This document shows, piece after piece, positions 62,851 to 64,000 of a DNA stretch of 64,000 nt. The position numbers and the translations under genes were made by a program. Numbering within the stretch: position 1 is the first letter of the stretch; every line of letters begins with the position of its first letter. The notes beneath the pieces were generated by a model that saw only the letters and a program-made list of their open reading frames with translations, searched no databases and was not told the origin of the DNA. This stretch comes from Edolisoma coerulescens (lineage: Eukaryota > Chordata > Aves > Passeriformes > Campephagidae), in contig VWZW01002532.1 in NCBI GenBank assembly GCA_013397115.1, positions 1 to 64,000 on the forward strand, read 5' to 3'.

Positions 62851-64000
62851 GTGTGTTTGCTGGACATTAGGAACATTCTTTTCTTTTCAATCTTTTTTTT
62901 TTTTCAATTCAGCTTGTGTCTTGGTGCCACCTCACAACGTGAACCCAGGCATGGTAGCAGGAGATGACCCGAAGATTCATGCAGTAAATTCATGAGACTA
63001 CTGAAAAAGGTCGGACTCCTGAAGACAAAAAAAAAAATCCTGGGGCAAAAAAAAATATACCTAGCCTAGATTATTGTAATATTAATTCTATATACTTTTA
63101 ATTCTTATTTTTCTAGTTAATGAAATGCATAACATTTTAAGGGCTGTCTAAAATCTCAAATGCGAAGCCGCTTGGCTCCTTTACACCTTCATAGTCTGGC
63201 GTGCCCTTATCTTTATACACTAGAGCTGGCAGAAGGATTAGTGCAGTAAAAAGAAAAAGTGATTTTCAAAAGACTTCATGGGCTTTATAGGCCTCTGTCC
63301 TTCTTTGGATACCTTTTGACGTGGTTTATGAACTAAAAATAACAGGAAAGTGAGATTGCAGACATCAGGCCTGAGAACTGCTGAGCAGATGCAAGAGAAC
63401 TACGCAACAGTTACTAACTTATTTTCTTGTCTTAGATATCTTGGGCTTTCCATGCCACAGTCACTTGTCTTCACCTTTAACTAGTATTTAAACCATATAT
63501 ATTAATCAGCCTGCTTATAGGGTAGGAAATTTATTAATAAGTTATTTAAGCAAGGGGATAAGAACCTGGCCCAACTCTCATTGACCTCAATGCAAGGATT
63601 TTATTTCTCACATCTTGAACAAGACAGTGACTGAGCTATCACTCGCTTCCCTAAATACAAACAGATTAGGCTATTCAATTACCTCATCACCTTTATATTA
63701 ATGTGGGATTTATTTATTTATAAGGCAGGATAAAAACATGAGTGCTGTAACACAGATGAGAAACATAGTGGAAAATGAAAGCAGGCTGAATGTCTTTCAG
63801 TAAATACATTTACTTTAATTCATGACTCGGGCCTAATTCTTGTCATGATTTTTTTATAATAAATTCTAAAGAAAATAAGATTACAGTGATAAAATAACAT
63901 CTCTTACCAAAGTGTACCTAGAGCACACATGCAAACAGTTAGACTGTCTGTCTACTTTGCCTGTTAAATACCAACTCAGCTTAATTTTTCACTATTATTT
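62851..64000. other. Noncoding end of window
   Basis: AT-rich sequence with A and T runs (62890-62903, 63026-63054). The part at 63130-63480 is more complex, keeps several CpGs and has few homopolymers, resembling conserved noncoding DNA. No gene recognised. Confidence 0.55.

Noticed and set aside
1..64000. CRISPR array, tRNA or rRNA gene, bacterial operon or prophage
   Set aside because: No regularly spaced repeats, cloverleaf sequence, ribosomal words or dense long reading frames were seen. The repeats present are of vertebrate type.

Overview
The window looks like noncoding vertebrate nuclear DNA, most likely from a bird. The main reason is a scatter of 5'-truncated CR1 LINEs. One of them ends in the 8-bp tail unit ATTCTATG typical of avian CR1, and several still translate into the C-terminal end of the CR1 ORF2 reverse transcriptase. 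Repeats recognisable by eye cover only a small part of the 64 kb. The rest is mostly AT-rich with few CpGs. I found no host protein-coding gene, rRNA, tRNA or CRISPR array that I can support. Nearly all open frames are short and show no protein family. The longest, 211 codons at 39408-40043 on the minus strand, is better explained by a purine-rich plus strand.

Layout: 1-4.66 kb is unassigned, followed by a possible ancient CR1/L3-like fragment near 4.7 kb. From 4.8 to 17.9 kb there is no gene, but there are two CpG-enriched patches near 6.0 and 7.7 kb and one ambiguous base. A CR1 3' end on the plus strand lies at 17.9-18.1 kb. A probable solo LTR with a minus-strand TATA box lies at 18.6-19.2 kb. 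CR1 fragments on the minus strand follow at 21.0 and 22.2-22.8 kb. A second probable solo LTR, also minus, lies at 30.4-31.1 kb, then a minus CR1 at 31.6-32.3 kb. A plus CR1 of the same subfamily as the 22 kb copy lies at 43.3-43.7 kb, and an internally deleted minus CR1 at 47.4-47.8 kb. Very short CR1 3' tips occur at 35.7 and 62.8 kb.

Nothing here forms an operon or pathway. The most useful leads are possible regulatory DNA. Several AT-rich stretches keep isolated CpGs and homeodomain-, SOX- or TCF-like words (30.05, 36.3, 44.3, 45.05, 50.2, 57.3 and 63.2 kb), and these are candidate conserved noncoding elements. The interspersed elements are mostly minus-oriented (9 of 11), which would fit an intron of a plus-strand gene, but the numbers are small. 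I did not find a convincing new biological system.
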